This document shows positions 10,513-21,060 of a stretch of DNA of 64,000 bases, one piece after another (position 1 is the first letter of the stretch; every line of letters starts with the position of its first letter). Below the pieces are notes generated by a model, which worked only from the letters and a program-made list of their open reading frames with translations, was not told the DNA's origin and did no database searches. The stretch comes from Agrypnia vestita (Eukaryota; Arthropoda; Insecta; Trichoptera; Phryganeidae): positions 1-64,000 of the forward strand of contig JADDOH010004018.1 of assembly GCA_016648135.1 (NCBI GenBank), given 5' to 3'. A program made the position numbers and the translations under genes.

Positions 10513-10898
10513 AGTTCATACGAATTTATTTATCGGGAAATTAAAAAAAACAAATTGAAACTCCAATGAACGTTTAATCTTTGATTTGACGTTTTAACAA
10601 ATCAATTTTTGACATACGCGCCAAAACTTCTTTTTCGTCTATTGTATGTTATTTTGAGGCTACCATATTTCGGCTTACATAGCTGTTCTAAAGGCCCCCG
10701 TCCACGGGCACTCCATTTGGCAGCACTCCACTCCATCACTCGTCGTGAATGTGAAAAACCGCGTGGATTTTATGGCATCACTACGAACGTTGGATTTCCA
10801 AACATTCCAAAATCCATTGCGGCGCGGCTCCAATGTCCGCCGTCCAACTCATCGTGAATGCGGAACCCGCGCGCCGCTCCAAGCCGCGCTGCTCGTGA

Positions 10899-11201
10899 GT
10901 GTCAAAACCGAAATCCATTTCGAGGCTCAGTCGGCGTCGGCCGCGAGCTCTGGTGAAGGTCGGACGGATCCTTGATGTCGGGAAAAGAGTTTGTTTTGTG
11001 ATTGAGATGTACAGGGAATTGCCATATCTCTGGATGACCTGTCATCATAATTATCATAAGCGAAATGCCGCTATGCAAGAAGTATTGTTATTATTCCAGA
11101 AGGTCGATCCAAGCGCGAATAAAGATACAGTTGAAAAAATTGCGTCTTTGAGAAGGATCTTCAAAAAAGAATTTAATAAGATATTTTGTAGATTAATTTG
11201 A
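10899..11201 (+). CDS. MADF-domain protein of the outer Harbinger-like element
   Basis: A 100-codon ORF. Residues about 33-93 match a MADF (Myb/SANT-like) DNA-binding domain: FVIEMYRELPYLW, a NYHKRNAAMQEVLLLF helix, then VEKIASLRRIFKKEF. The aromatic spacing and final basic helix are typical of that family. MADF-type second proteins are known companions of PIF/Harbinger transposases and are thought to bring them to the element ends. The protein stops soon after the domain at 11201. The true start may lie further upstream or be spliced; the first ATG is used here. No BESS motif is seen. It is not likely a host gene, because it sits inside TAA-flanked inverted ends. Confidence 0.6.
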   Translation: MSKPKSISRLSRRRPRALVKVGRILDVGKRVCFVIEMYRELPYLWMTCHHNYHKRNAAMQEVLLLFQKVDPSANKDTVEKIASLRRIFKKEFNKIFCRLI

Positions 11202-11566
11202 TAGAATTAATATGAATAATTGAATTTGATCAACTAAAATCACCTAGTTTGAACCTAGCAATACATTATTGAATGTTAATGTAAACGCTTTGACACCTTT
11301 TTTAAATTTATGTCACTAAAATAATAATCTTAATATCCATGTTTGACCAGCAGATTATCACTGTGCAAGGCCTATACATATAAATAGCATTGAAGTGTCT
11401 TTCGATGTGTCTATCCGAGTTAAAACTTTCCTAAAAAGATATTAAATATTAATAGGTAAAAACTTCAAAGCGCTAAGACGCCAGACGCTAAGTAACGAAG
11501 TGTCGCTGTTAATCTCTCATGGGGAGGTATTGATTGTCCCACGTTCGTGTCCGGTAGTTGCACTTA

Positions 11567-12244
11567 GGCGTCTGATACACATGCTTATTTAGTGGCACGT
11601 GAGCACGCGCAGTATCGACCTTGACAGTGGCATGCTTATTAGTGGCATGTGTGTACGCACATTGCTAGAAATGAGCATGCTCAAAAATCAACCGCCGGTT
11701 GATTTATAAGCATGCCACTGTCATTCACCACAGAGAAGGGGTATCTTTGGAGCATGTATGAACAGACTTGCTTATTTATGAGCATGCTTATGTCATTCGC
11801 GGGCTTCGCGGCTAGTATTATCAATGCGATCTTCTCAGTCCGCGACAGATGAAACAAATACATATGGCGTGTTGGGGAGATGATAAAACATTACTTTTCG
11901 TGACTTATTATAGGAATCACGAATGTCTGTGGAATACTCGGTCACCGTTGTGTAAAAATAATATAGTGAGAAATAATGTTTACGAAACTTTATTAATAGG
12001 CAAACTAAAATCAAAAATGTGCGGATGGAAACTCGGGAACTTTTTTGATTTATTGGTTCACTTGAATTTTCTATTTCAGTTTGCAAAGTTTCCATTTTGA
12101 ACAAGAGCGTCTCTATTCTATGACAAGAGCATGCCACTAATAAGCATGTGTGTTTGATTGTCAGCTTTGGGCATGCTTATTTATGAGCATCTTTAGTGGC
12201 ATGCTCATTAGCATGCCACTAAAGAAGCATGTGTATCTGTACCT
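11567..12244 (+). mobile_element. Second Harbinger-like element nested inside the first
   Basis: The inverted ends share GATACACATGCTT and TTTAGTGGCA. TTA lies immediately outside the proposed borders on both sides (11564-11566, 12245-12247), again a 3-bp TWA-type duplication. Many AGCATGCCACTAA/TTAGTGGCATGCT words in both orientations cluster near both ends. The nest breaks the outer element into 10692-11566 and 12245-12365. Confidence 0.6.
11849..12100 (+). CDS. MADF-like ORF of the nested element
   Basis: An 83-codon ORF that opens as FVTYYRNHECLWNTRSP followed by KNNIVRNNVYETLL, the first two helices of a MADF domain. The third helix is lost after GWKLG and the frame runs into AT-rich sequence, so the product is probably broken or spliced. 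It differs strongly from the MADF ORF at 10899, so the two come from separate families rather than from duplication. Confidence 0.5.
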   Translation: MKQIHMACWGDDKTLLFVTYYRNHECLWNTRSPLCKNNIVRNNVYETLLIGKLKSKMCGWKLGNFFDLLVHLNFLFQFAKFPF

Positions 12245-12365
12245 TTAAAGTGACAAAAAAATGGAGTGGCTTCGCGCAGAGCAGTGATCGTGAGTGTGGT
12301 ACGAATTTGGACGTCATCCACCGATGTGGAGTGCTGCCAAATGGAATGTCTGTGAATGGGGGCCT

Positions 12366-13273
12366 TAAAAGGAGACACACATTCCGAGCGCTGTGTTTGA
12401 TATGGTCATCGCATCACATCGGTACATTTGCTTGGTAATGCATAATTTTATGAATATGTTAGAAATTAGAAAATAGAAACCACTACTTCGTGGTGCATGT
12501 CTGCTTTTTATTTCTTTCAGTATTCATTGTATTCACGTGCAATGGCTTAATATAGATTTATTTAAACTTTTACATCCTAATTCACAAAATTCAAATTGCT
12601 TGGTGGACAGTATGGGTAGACATCTTTCCATTTAAGAAAGATAATCGAATTAAGTAGTATGTTTAAGTTATTCGCTCCATATATGTAATACTTCTATAAT
12701 TCTAATGCCCATAAGTGGAGGTGTCACGGACTAAGTCGGGCAGAAAATGTTACTTTTATCTCATGCTGTCATTTAACCTGTTATGCGCAAGCGTCGTGAC
12801 TGTCATTGATCCCATGTGGCGGCGCTGATTGGATAAAAATTGGCGCTAATTCTCGGACATGCGCATAAGACTCGAAGTGACATCGGTATGGGTGAGACAA
12901 ACATATATTTCTGCACTTTAGTGATTTCGTCTATTTCTAGACACTGCTAGCAATATAGGAGTATTACGTATATGCGTACGACGTACATTGTATCGTTGTG
13001 TTGGTGTTTACGGGTATAAATACCAACACAACTAAACAATATGCCTCGTACGCACGGCTTACACAAACCAATTCGATTATCTTTTTTAAATGGAAAGAGG
13101 TCTATATAATCTTATTTTGTTAGACGGTGGTGTGAATAAGTATGCAGCAAAAACTCATCAGTTCTTGAGCCCTGGATTAAGCCCATTTATTAAATGTAAA
13201 TTGTCTACACTACTCAATATTGACGGAGTAAAATTAATGAGCGATATTTTTTAAGAAACATTATTCTGCAGTG
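12366..13273. other. Intergenic, with one strong hairpin
   Basis: Mostly AT-rich non-coding sequence. At 12975-13053 a stem-loop of about 30-bp imperfect arms (GCGTACGA...TCGTACGC, GTTGTGTTGGT/ACCAACACAAC) holds GGGTATAAATACC at its tip. No gene is seen. Confidence 0.6.
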
Positions 13274-13415
13274 GTACAGTTGCCGGCAAACTTCTTGAAA
13301 TTCTTTGGCGTAGTGGGGGAATGCGCAGAAGACAAAATTTGGGTCTCTTTGGTGGAATGGCATATGTGCAAACTTCCCCCCATTACGCCGTAAGATTTTT
13401 GCCGGCTACTGTACC
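13274..13415. mobile_element. Short foldback MITE, ends GGTACAG
   Basis: About 142 bp. GGTACAGTTGCCGGCAAA on the left mirrors TTTTTGCCGGCTACTGTACC on the right, and the arms continue through TTTGGCGTAGTGGGGG / CCCCCCATTACGCCG. It is non-coding. Confidence 0.8.
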
Positions 13416-13584
13416 GATAAAAATGCATCACTGTGTCCATTTATTTAGGGTACCTGCTTAGCGACAGTTGCGTCGAGCTGGGTATGAATGGTCTATATTC
13501 TGTGGGTATGAAGTATTATATTATCTTATCTATGGTATGAAGTACAACCATTGAAACTTTCTGTTTTGATTTGTCTGTAGATTC

Positions 13585-15437
13585 TAGGGATGGGTCGTCG
13601 ACGTATTTACCGTTGACGAAACGAGACCGTCCACGTCCGTCCATCGACGAGACGCGTCAACTTCGGTACGCGGACGTCGCGGACGTTCTATCTAAACATC
13701 GGGACGATGGTCAACTGTCTACGGTTCGACGCGACGCTGCTCGACGGCTCAACCGTTGGCTATTTTTATTACGTTAATTTTTAAAATTTAAAGAAGTTCG
13801 AAGGAATATAGTTTCGGGGAAAGTAAAACCGCTACTTGTGCTTATATGTAAAAAGAAATATTTTATTATTTATTTGTTTACGCACATAATAGACTTTTAC
13901 ATATTGTTTTATATACTTCTTTCTATATATAATAAAGAAAGATGTAGGTATACACAACAATATCAGGTGTAAGCAGTAAAATATAAATATAAACTACATA
14001 TATAAGCAGTGAAAGTATCGGGTATAAGCATTAAAATATGAGTATAAAAATTAAAAATATAAAGTACAAAGCAGTAATGTGTGTATCAAAAAATATATTA
14101 GGTACACATCATTACATAAGTACAGGGTTACTTGGAAAACATAATAAGAGGTTGCGCAGGACTATATTCCTGCCTTGATTATGAGTCGAAAGCTATCATG
14201 ACCTAATATCAATAGTTATGGAGATATGCGACATCAAAGTTTGAATTTTTTCAATATGTCTGACTTATTTTTTGTAAAACGTTGGACTATCACTACAACT
14301 AACTCAAATCGATTACGAAAAATTCATTCGTTTCAATACAAGTTAAATAAAATGACAAAAACCTTTACATTTATTTATTATCTATAAATGTATAAATAAA
14401 TACATAATTTAAAAATACTTTACATTTGAGATGTTATCTAGAAATTTATTGAAGAATACATCTTTCAAAGTCAGGCTTTCACTTTGTGGTGACATTATTA
14501 ATAAATAAATATATCTGCATTATTTGTCAACTTTAGTTTAAGGCTCAATCTGAGAAAAGGAACATTGTTCCCGAAACATGTAAAAAACCAATAAAAAGTT
14601 GTTTAAACAAAATTATAATACATTTATTTTTTTATCTATAAAGTTGAAAATAGGGAATTTTTAATAAAAATTAATTAAACCTAAATTCAAGATTATATTA
14701 CATATAATAATAATAAATGTTGGACTCCTGAATAAGGACCATAGTTAGGTATAGAAAATTTTATTCCCTACAAGTTTGTTTATCATTTATATGCTAAAGT
14801 TGAAAAGTAACGAAATAACACATTAATTAAATTTTACCATCCCTTTTCAGGTAGATATAAGAAGTCGAGATCGATCGAATAAAATATTGATTTTAGAAAA
14901 ATATCTAGCCGGCCTGTTAATTAATAATAGTTCAATAAAAAATAAAATAATTAAACAGAATTGTTTTATTTTATACAGCGTAAAATTGGGAATTCACCGA
15001 AACGTCGCACGTGCACATCGCAAAAAATCAAGTAAAAAATAATAGATAATAGCTTATTAAGCCTATCTCTCTCTACGCATGCATTAAAATTTCAAATCTC
15101 TGTCATAGTTCGTGTACACAGATCTGCACTCTATGATCGTGTTCTTTAGAGTTGAAATGAAATTACCCGTCGAGCCGTCTATGGCGTCTTCAAGTATTGT
15201 CTAGGAGGTATTGGTACAAGTCGACAGCGAGAGAAGAGAGAGAAATAAACGGAGACGTTTTGTCTTGCTCTCGCTCGTTGCTTTGCATTACGTTGAATCT
15301 CGAATCGTTCACCGTCCACGGCGTCCGAATTCGTCTACGAATTCAACTAGTCCATGCGATAAACGTAAACCGTCGACGCGTCGATGCAACGTCAACGGTT
15401 GATTTCAACTAGTCCGTCCATTCAACGCCCATCCCTA
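13585..15437. mobile_element. hAT-like element just upstream of DCTN6
   Basis: Inverted ends TAGGGATGGG[T/C]G are flanked by 8-bp repeats GTAGATTC (13577-13584) and GTATATTC (15438-15445), 7 of 8 identical, as in hAT elements. The first 180 and last 250 bp are CpG-rich with repeated GTCGACG-type words; the 1.4-kb middle is AT-rich and holds other repeat pieces (14110-14345 and about 14550). No hAT transposase is recognised, so it is non-autonomous. It ends about 190 bp before the exon carrying the DCTN6 start and may bear on that promoter. Confidence 0.8.
14128..14350 (+). repeat. Foldback family F, single arm inside the hAT-like element
   Basis: Starts ACAGGGTTACTTGG and carries ATTATGAGTCGAAA, TCATGACCTAATATCAATAG, GACATCAAAGTTTG and GTAAAACGTTGGACTATCA. 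These words also occur at 31.3, 45.1 and 53.7 kb, where both arms exist. Confidence 0.75.
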
Positions 15438-15636
15438 GTATATTCCTTTTCTATGGTCGGATCTGTCATTTAATTGCTGGTTTTGTGTCGTTCCTATTAA
15501 CTTTTTTGACGTTTAGTTTGAAAAGAATTGATTTTATTAATAACATGTCTTTCGGGTATATTTTTGTTTCAAATTTATCGTGAAGTATTTAATTTAATTA
15601 TGTTTTATTAATATTATTTTTCGCAGGGTGAAGATA

Positions 15637-18600
15637 ATGCCAGGTGCCACTGTTTGTGAAGATTGTATTTTAAAAGGTGATATTACCATAGCTGGCGGTA
15701 CTGTTATTCACCCTAGAGCAACAATTATTGCCGAAGGTGGACCTATTATTCTCTCCGAATATTGTATTGTAGAAGAATATGCTACTATCATTCACGTGTA
15801 AGTCTTAACTGAACACGATTGATTTGGATTATTGGAAAAATTAGACTGCGATCAAATGTAGCATTGATTTTTTTAATATAATATAAATACCTGCTGCAAA
15901 AAAAAACAGCTGCGTTTTTTGTTTTGAAGACAAAATATTATGATTGTATGTGGGGTATAAAAGCAAAGAGCAATATCCAAAAAAAAATTAAAACAGTCAT
16001 CAAGGATTACTAATTTATAATGTACTGAATTCGAGATTTTATGGGAAACATTGCCCATTAATTTATAGGAAACATGGTTTTGGAAGGGATATATACATAA
16101 CATCTAGAATTCAGTACATTTTAAATTAGTAATCATCGGTGATTGCATTTAAACAATTTTTTAATTTTTTGGATATTGCTGCCTTTGCTTTTGTACCCCA
16201 CACATTATGTATTATATAGAGCTTTGACATATAGTGTTAATTTATTCTCATATTACTTTTTAAATAATATGTTTAACATAAATCTGTTTATTAGTAATAT
16301 TTTAGCAAATGATTTTAGGTTTGAAGCTGTACATAAAGTATTTTTAAAATGCTCATCTAAAAAGAAATAAAATGAAGCGTTCTTTTATCATATAATCTGT
16401 AGGAAAGTCTGTAGTTTTAGTTTGTTTTTTTGTAGCATATTTTTTTACTTAAAATATGTTTTGTTGCCTACAGATTAAACCCTAATGCAGAAGAAAAAGT
16501 TGGGGTACACAAGCCTCTCATAATAGGGGCGCACAATGTGTTTGAAGTGGGGTGCCGCGTGGAGTCCTATTCCGGACACATCGGAGAGAGCAATGTTTTT
16601 GAATGCAAGTCTTATGTGGGCCCCAAAGTTATTATTGGAAGTGGATGTGTCATTGGTAAAAATATATTTTATATATCTGTTTGTTTTAATACCTAAATAA
16701 TTAGAGTGAAACTCTCTTAATACGTTTTTCAAGGGACCAGCAAATAAAAACTTATTAGGCGTGAAAACATATTAACAGTGATTTCAATATTTTTTTCATA
16801 TACTATTTACACTTTCTAATTTTGTATTTTAATTGAATTTTCGTTTATATAATATGACAATTTAAGGACATTTTATTTTAAAAAATTAAGCAGGTAAATA
16901 TATACATTTGTAAAATATAACCTATGTGAATAGTACCTGAGGGTCAGAAAACAATAAAAACCACCAAAACAAAAAAAAATTAGTACTGTCAAAAAATATT
17001 TTATTAATAACCATACTAAAAGGAAACCATAAAATAACTTATGTAGGTATGTCACTACCTATGTGCAAACCTTAATTTTAAAAGATATTTATATAAGTTA
17101 TCTAAATTTTAACTCATTAAGGCCGGCGCCACACTATGCGTTTTTTCTGTCGCGTCACATCCGCAACCGAATTTAAAGCTTGTCCGGATGACGCGTTTTA
17201 CGCGCGAGTGGTCTCGCGTGTTTCAATTTATATTGCGTCCAGATACCGCGTATCACGTGCGAGACCACTCGCGCGTTTCAATTTATATTGCATCCAGATA
17301 TGCAAATTATTGTTTTATTTCAATAGATGTTGGCGCATATGGCAAAAGCAATGACTCCACAATTTTTGAAAACTCTGTTTTATATAAAAAAAAAACTTGT
17401 CTAAAAAAACATTTTACGCGGAGTGAGCAAACGCGCGTCAGCATCTGGACGGGATGTATGTAGCACCAGTATCTCGAGAACGCGCGAGTGTACTTGCGTG
17501 TAAAACGTGTCATCTGGACACGTTTTACGCGCTGGCACTGTTATTTTTTGTTTCGTCGTATATTTCATAGTCAGGCCGAATATGCTTGTGGATATTGTTA
17601 CAACTTTCTTGATCACATGTTAAATTTTCTTTTACAAAGTCCACCGCTAGTTCACAATAATGACCAGTTTTACTTGTGATGTAGAAGGGAAAGAACTTCT
17701 TTGATGAGTAGCCAATCGTTCGCCCATAGTAATATGAAACCCTGGGGAATAATACTGTTGACAACCAGCATTAAATCGGTCAAATATCAAGTTTATCTTT
17801 ATTCTCCTAAAACCTCATTTCCCTTCTCAGAGTAATACTGTATGTTTGTGTCATAAAAGTATTAATGTATATTTGTGTTATTAAAGTGAGTATTACTTTA
17901 TTCTACCTCTGGATAGATTACAGAGAAAAAAAAACTGCTTGGATAAGTGTGTCATCCAAACCATCCACAGTGGAAACCTTTAAACATTACCCCTTCCAGA
18001 TGATAAAGGCTTCCAATTCTATTTTCGTAATATTATCATTACGTTGACAACATCTATTTGTTTTTATTACTGTTTCGTCAAGTATATTTGAAGTAGCGGA
18101 CAAGTCGAAGGCATCTTGAATCGAGGTAATATTTTTCCTAAATCGAGAAGGCCTAGATGCAACGTTATAATATTGTGGACTCTTGTCCCACATATTATAC
18201 AGCCAAATTTATTAAACGTTATACAGTAAAACCCCATTAATTCGAACCCCAATATTTCTAAATTTGACATAATTGGAACACACAAGTCCCAAAATGTTAG
18301 TTTCACAATAGATTAACCCCGATAATTCAGAAACCGCGTAATTCGTAATTCAAATAATATTAATATCAGTAATTGTTAATAGCAATGCAACAGACCTCTG
18401 CTTCTGTTTCTGTAACTTTTATAATGCAAATTTGATCGGAACTTTATGATGGTTGAGTGGAGGGGGCACGGTGGACGAGGCATCGAAATGCATTTCTTCA
18501 AATATTAAACTTCGTCACTTTTATCATTATAATTTATCTTCTATCATCCTCACCACATTTTGTTTTTTGAGACATGTATTTCTGGGGGATATTTTATTAA

Positions 18601-19012
18601 AATCTGTCATGTCTTGTAAAGTTATGATATTGTATACATTTTAGGCCAAAGAAAATGATTTAGGCCTCCTGCACAATATCAATATTATTGATAAAAAAAT
18701 TTGAGGGCGTTTTATTGATCAATAATATTGACTACGTGGGGATAAATATTGTCAATGAAATTTTTATAAATGAAATAATTTCTTGAATTTATTTAATTTT
18801 CAGGGGCGGCTTGTAAATTGGAAGATGCGACACTGACAGATAATACAATAATATATGGAAATGATCACATAATGCGAGAGGCCATGGAGAAACAGCCTTC
18901 GCAAATGTTGCAGTTAGACTTTCTTAGTAAAATTTTACCCAATTACCACAAACTTCGGAAACCAAATGTTCAACTGAAAAGACATCAACCTAAACCAGTT
19001 CCCGATAGTTGA
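15637..19012 (+). CDS. DCTN6: Dynactin subunit 6 (p27), complete coding region in three exons
   Basis: A subunit of the pointed-end complex of dynactin, the cytoplasmic dynein cofactor. Coding exons: 15637-15797, 16474-16655, 18804-19012, joined by GT-AG introns in phases 2 and 1, total 552 nt, 183 aa plus TGA. The start is MPGATVCED. A TTTTCGCAG acceptor ends at 15626, so the start exon is preceded by a non-coding exon. Residues about 8-135 show the imperfect hexapeptide pattern of a left-handed beta-helix (ILKGDITIAGG, VIHPRATIIAEGGPI, IIGAHNVFEVGC, YVGPKVIIGSGCVIGAAC, DNTIIYG). A short helical C-terminal tail (EAMEKQPSQMLQLDFLSKILPNYHKL) is typical of the family. The length is close to the 190 aa of the human protein. 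Intron 1 holds a MITE (15949-16202), and intron 2 holds an inverted-repeat element and a pogo-like end. Confidence 0.94.
15949..16202. mobile_element. Foldback MITE, family TGTGGGGT, copy 2
   Basis: A 254-bp partner of 5054-5308. TGTGGGGTATAAAAGC mirrors GCTTTTGTACCCCACA, with inner arms GGATTACTAATTTATAA / AAATTAGTAATCATC. It lies in DCTN6 intron 1. Confidence 0.85.
17121..17545. mobile_element. CpG-rich inverted-repeat element in DCTN6 intron 2
   Basis: GTCCGGATGACGCGTTTTACGCGCGAG near 17180 mirrors ACTTGCGTGTAAAACGTGTCATCTGGAC near 17520. A near-perfect hairpin (GTAAAACGTGTC-ATCTG-GACACGTTTTAC) sits at 17497-17532. Two direct units of about 80 bp (GTTTCAATTTATATTG, CCAGATA) lie at 17218-17300. 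Its CpG content stands out from the AT-rich intron. It is probably a DNA-transposon remnant; no target duplication is fixed and the family is unknown. Confidence 0.55.
18224..18350 (+). mobile_element. pogo/Tigger-like terminal fragment
   Basis: CAGTAAAACCCCATTAATTCGAA opens a stretch with further ACCCCGATAATTC and AATTCGTAATTC words, as in pogo/Tigger-type termini. It is in DCTN6 intron 2 and is related to 2739. Confidence 0.45.
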
Positions 19013-19098
19013 ATAATGATACCGAAAATCTATTTTCATGATTTTTTATCTGTCTAAATATTGTTAATTAGAGAAAAACAAATTGGGTGAATCACTTA

Positions 19099-20149
19099 GG
19101 CCCGGTTGTTTCAAGTTGGATTAAAATAAAAGTTTCTTTAAGGGGGTATTCTAGTCTAGAGACATGAATTTCAGTCGTTTTTTAGAGCTTTGTAAAAAAA
19201 AACAAAGAATATTTTTGATATACATTTTCTTAACATTAGTTTATTTATATTTTAAGAATACATCAAAAATAATAATAAATTCTAAACTCGAAAAGTTATC
19301 GGCTGGTAAAGTGGGGGGTCCTGGTGTGCATGGTTCCGACCCTTGTGGTCATCTGATACAAAAAAATCCAACGGATTCTTAATTATTAAAGATGTCGCTA
19401 TCGCCCCTACCTCGGAGAAATAAAAATAAAAGAAAATGAAAAAAATCTTTTTTACGTTTTTTTTAACAGTTTAATTTTCTTTTTAAATATTAAAAATAAA
19501 AATTTCGACTTTAATCTACTAGGGGCTATAGAGGGATGTATAAAAAAGGTTCACACAAAAATTTAAATAAATCGGTTTAGTAGAACTTGAGATATCATGC
19601 ACGCCAGCTTGAAAAATGTAGTTTCTAGAAAACGCATTTAAAGTTTTGAGTAAAGTTTCAGTACGGTATATTTACATATTTTTAATCGGCGATTCCTGCT
19701 CCATACAATGGAACTTCCTCCACTTCAAAATGTTCATATTAGTTAAATATAGATTATAAAAAAGGTTCTATGGGGTAATCCATTCGCAGGTAGTCTTGCA
19801 ACGTCTACCCTCTATTGTTTGATTTGTTCCGGTCGGACCACTTAATTGTTGCATCACCGAAATCGCTATATCTCGGTAAATAATTGGAATTTTGAAAAAT
19901 TCTTTTTTTTTTTTTTTTTTTAAATTTAATGGCTTGTCATAAAATTCTTTTGAGGACATAATTTTGAATGTCTAAACTGTACAAAATGTACAAAAAATTT
20001 TTTTTTGTTTTTTTTAAATTTCTAGACTAGAATGCCCCCTCCCCCTTAAAGCATAGATTTTTATGGAAACGGATCGTTTGATTTGTAGAGAACTCAAAAA
20101 TATGCTTTAAACAAACTTTTACTTTAATCCAACATCAAACAATCGGCCC
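19099..20149. mobile_element. TTA-flanked MITE (Harbinger-like) split by an inner element
   Basis: Ends GGCCCGGTTGTTTCAAG and CAAACAATCGGCCC are flanked by TTA (19096-19098 and 20150-20152). The arms extend through GTTGGATTAAAATAAAAGTTT / AAACTTTTACTTTAATCCAAC. Without the inner insertion it is only about 145 bp. It begins 87 bp after the DCTN6 stop. The first AATAAA after that stop (19125-19130) lies inside it. Confidence 0.8.
19142..20045. mobile_element. TTAA-flanked element nested in the MITE
   Basis: A 904-bp element with ends GGGGGTATTCTAGTCTAGA and TCTAGACTAGAATGCCCCC..., flanked on both sides by TTAA (19138-19141, 20046-20049). TTAA duplications are used by piggyBac and Kolobok elements. 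The interior is AT-rich with no recognisable transposase. Confidence 0.75.
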
Positions 20150-20204
20150 TTATGAAGATAAACAGAAAAAATAAAATAAAAATTAATAAAAGCTGTGAAA
20201 TCCA

Positions 20205-20480
20205 TGTACATTATTTCACGAGAAGGACTACAACTGTCTCAAGTCCCTTCAAATATATGAAAGGTTTCAGATGTGAAACATGTATACAACTTACAAAAAT
20301 TTGAGTGTGGATTTTCTTATTGTGGAGTTGGTGAACGTTGCATTGTGTAGAGTGACTACTTAAGCCAGCTTAAGCAGGTCGTAGGCCCTGGGCCATCCTA
20401 TAAAAAACTTTCACGCATGTTTCTCATATAAATAGCTTCATCTCTGTGAGACTTCTATAATTTATCTTAATTAAGAAAAA
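20205..20480 (+). repeat. Foldback family A, copy 2
   Basis: It has GTTGGTGAACGTTGCATTGTGTAG..., AAGCCAGCTTAAGCAGG, CCCTGGGCCAT, ACGCATGTTTCTCATAT and GCTTCATCTCTGTGAG, as in copy 1 at 9.5 kb. Confidence 0.75.
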
Positions 20481-21057
20481 ATCAGTTTATCAGGAAAATA
20501 AAGTCATCGCCGAGACTCAACCCCCGGAACTTTCTATTGCCTGTAGACAATTTAAACCAATTAAGCCATAGAGACATACTGATCAAATTCCATCTCAATT
20601 TGTTACTATACTAGTGGGTTGTCTATTTGTTCATGTTGGAAGCTCCTTTATAGATAGATTTTTTTTGTTCGATCTTTGATCTTTCTAAGTGATTTATTCA
20701 TATAGTTTGTTTTAATTATCAATCTATGTACTATGCTTTGAAAAATTGTGATTTCATAAATAAAAAATGTGATTTTCTTTGAATTAACAAAAGATATGTA
20801 AATTATTATAGTATTTTATTATTAATATAATATTTAATATTAGTAGCATTATTCCCATTCAGCTTGATCAATTAATTAAAAAATCATATAATTTCTTCTT
20901 TTAAAGATCTTTATAGGTTTTGAATTTTGATGTTTTTATTTATGTAAAGTACCTACTCTGTACATGCACAATTTTGTTTATATGTAGGTACATACTCTTT
21001 TCACATATTCGACATTAATTAAACAACTGTTTAATTACTGTATCTTAATAAACATAT
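20481..21057. other. Intergenic, nothing recognised
   Basis: AT-rich sequence with no ORF, repeat or regulatory pattern that I can support. Confidence 0.5.
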
Positions 21058-21060
21058 GTA

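Larger units (their letters stand above)
10692..12365 (+). mobile_element. PIF/Harbinger-like element with MADF ORF, interrupted by a second element
   Basis: The element runs AGGCCCCC...GGGGGCCT and is flanked on both sides by TAA (10689-10691 and 12366-12368), the 3-bp target duplication typical of PIF/Harbinger. Inverted ends of about 40 bp share CCATTTGGCAGCACTCCAC. The left part is CpG-rich and carries an ORF with a MADF-like domain. There is no transposase ORF, so the element is probably non-autonomous. It lies between the DDX11 5' end and DCTN6, about 180 bp upstream of the DDX11 start codon. Confidence 0.8.
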
